From: an uncultured Clostridia bacterium
GTDB lineage: Bacteria; Bacillota; Clostridia; Lachnospirales; Lachnospiraceae
Direction of reading: 5' to 3'
Length of the DNA: 7,148 nt
Assembly (NCBI GenBank): GCA_946620335.1
Contig: CAMONF010000274.1
Location: 1 to 7,148 of the forward strand
Shown: positions 6,159 through 7,148 of the stretch, piece by piece
Layout of the letters: each line of letters starts with the position of its first letter
Numbering within the stretch: position 1 is the first letter of the stretch
Translations under genes and position numbers: made by a program
The notes under the pieces: generated by a model
The model's database searches: none
What the model saw: only the letters and a program-made list of their open reading frames with translations
What the model was told of the DNA's origin: nothing

Positions 6159-7046
6159 ATGAAAGGTATTGTTCTCGCCGGAGGTGCCGGCACGAGGCTC
6201 TATCCCCTCACCATGGTCACTTCCAAGCAGCTCCTGCCGGTCTATGACAAGCCTATGATCTACTATCCCTTATCCACCCTCATGTTGGCTGGGATCCGGG
6301 ATATCCTGATCATCTCAACGCCGGAGGATACGCCACGCTTCGAGCACCTGCTGGGCGACGGCAGCCAGTTCGGCATTCGCCTCTCCTACAAGGTCCAGCC
6401 GAGTCCGGACGGCCTTGCCCAAGCCTTCCTGCTGGGTGAGGAGTTCATCGGGGATGACGCCTGCGCCATGGTCCTCGGTGACAATATTTTCTATGGCAAC
6501 GGCTTCGGCACACTCCTCAGGAAGGCAAAGAGGAACGCCGAGAAGGAAGGCCGCGCCACCGTGTTCGGTTATTACGTCACGGATCCCGAGCGGTTCGGCA
6601 TCGTGGAGTTCGACGAGAACGGCAAGGTGGTCAGCATCGAGGAGAAGCCTGAGAAGCCCAAGAGCAGCTATGCGGTGACCGGTCTTTATTTCTATCCGGC
6701 CGGCGTCAGCGCCATGGCCCATAAGGTCCGCCCCTCCGCCAGAGGCGAGCTGGAAATAACGACATTGAACGAGCTTTATCTGCAGCAGGATCAGCTGGAC
6801 GTGGAGCTCCTCGGCCGGGGCTTCGCCTGGCTGGATACGGGCACCATGGATTCGCTAGTCTCCGCCGCCAACTTTGTGCGGACCATCGAGCTCAGGCAGG
6901 GCATTACCGTCTCCGCACCCGAGGAGATCGCTTTTATCAACCGCTGGATCGACGAGGACAAGCTCAGGGAGTCCGCCGCCAAGTACGGCAAGAGCCCCTA
7001 CGGCGCCCATCTGATGGCCGTGGCGGACGGCAAGGTCAAATACTGA
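6159..7046 (+). CDS. rfbA: Glucose-1-phosphate thymidylyltransferase (dTDP-glucose synthase)
   Basis: Cytosolic enzyme joining dTTP and glucose-1-phosphate to give dTDP-glucose and pyrophosphate, the first step of dTDP-L-rhamnose synthesis. The 295-residue length is normal. The nucleotide-binding motif GGAGTRLYPLT (8-18) is followed by SKQLLPVYDKPMIYYPL, with Lys23 as the expected catalytic residue. Asp108 (VLGDNIFYG) and Asp226 (WLDTGT) are the likely metal ligands; EEKP, the conserved TGLYFYP strand and EITTLNELYL are in place. No key residue is missing. The ATG has AAGGAGA (6144-6150) eight bases upstream. It follows the dehydratase after a 115-bp gap with no promoter or T-tract terminator that I can see, so co-transcription is likely. 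The gap holds an imperfect stem around the dehydratase stop (GCAGGAA, with a bulged C opposite, near 6035-6054). Confidence 0.97.
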   Translation: MKGIVLAGGAGTRLYPLTMVTSKQLLPVYDKPMIYYPLSTLMLAGIRDILIISTPEDTPRFEHLLGDGSQFGIRLSYKVQPSPDGLAQAFLLGEEFIGDDACAMVLGDNIFYGNGFGTLLRKAKRNAEKEGRATVFGYYVTDPERFGIVEFDENGKVVSIEEKPEKPKSSYAVTGLYFYPAGVSAMAHKVRPSARGELEITTLNELYLQQDQLDVELLGRGFAWLDTGTMDSLVSAANFVRTIELRQGITVSAPEEIAFINRWIDEDKLRESAAKYGKSPYGAHLMAVADGKVKY

Positions 7047-7072
7047 TCCCTATCCTGTAAGGAGGAGTGCAT

Positions 7073-7148
7073 ATGAGAGTGTTTGTTACCGGCGTGGCCG
7101 GACAGCTGGGACATGACGTCATGAACGAGCTGGCATCCCGCGGCATCA
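7073..7148 (+). CDS. rfbD: dTDP-4-dehydrorhamnose reductase, N-terminal fragment (runs off window)
   Basis: Only the first 25 codons are present. They read MRVFVTGVAGQLGHDVMNEL and continue to the edge. The beta strand followed by TGxxGQLG is the NAD(P)H-binding turn, and GQLG is characteristic of RmlD/RfbD, which reduces dTDP-4-keto-L-rhamnose to dTDP-L-rhamnose, the last step of the pathway begun by RfbA. A textbook ribosome site AAGGAGG (7059-7065) ends seven bases before the ATG. The gap after rfbA is 26 bp, consistent with one operon. Another extended SDR is possible from so short a piece, but the motif and the neighbour favour RfbD. Confidence 0.85.
   Translation, partial: MRVFVTGVAGQLGHDVMNELASRGI

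Noticed and set aside
1..7148. CRISPR array, insertion sequence, tRNA or rRNA
   Set aside because: No spacer-repeat pattern, transposase, terminal inverted repeats or RNA gene features were found on either strand; the only tandem repeats are in-frame coding repeats.

Overview
The window looks like a chromosomal segment of a moderately GC-rich (about 58-60% by eye) Gram-positive anaerobe, most likely a Clostridia/Lachnospiraceae-type gut or rumen bacterium. The reasons are strong AGGAGG-type ribosome sites, a sigma-A style promoter, and a secreted subtilase whose pro-region, repeated immunoglobulin-like modules and Fn3 modules match a style common in that group. The genus cannot be fixed from the sequence. 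All genes found are on the + strand.

Region 1 (1-3825) is one very large secreted S8 serine protease. It has a signal peptide, an acidic low-complexity segment built partly from 45-bp tandem repeats, a pro-region, an intact subtilisin catalytic domain, four modules repeating with an almost exact 74-residue period, and three Fn3-like modules. Its reading frame is open to the left edge and its in-window ATG has no good ribosome site, so the true start is probably just outside.

Region 2 (3826-3964) is a compact control region. It holds a sigma-A promoter with an extended -10 and a small dyad inside its spacer, then a leader of about 94 nt. The leader contains a hairpin whose 5' arm resembles the ops/JUMPstart element of polysaccharide operons, a second hairpin that reads as an intrinsic terminator on the minus strand, and a ribosome site that can pair with the second hairpin's 3' arm.

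Region 3 (3965-7148) is the start of a surface-polysaccharide operon. It encodes a membrane-anchored nucleotide-sugar 4,6-dehydratase of the PglF/WbpM/CapD type, then RfbA (glucose-1-phosphate thymidylyltransferase), then the first 25 codons of RfbD (dTDP-4-dehydrorhamnose reductase). RfbA and RfbD are the first and last enzymes of dTDP-L-rhamnose synthesis; rfbB and rfbC are expected nearby but are not in the window. The dehydratase would supply a 6-deoxy-4-keto-sugar from UDP-HexNAc. Together these genes feed glycan assembly for a capsule, exopolysaccharide or glycosylated surface layer.

The points most worth following are the ops-like leader in a Firmicute-type operon, an EF-hand-like DxNxDG loop inserted in the dehydratase catalytic domain, and the repeat structure of the protease.
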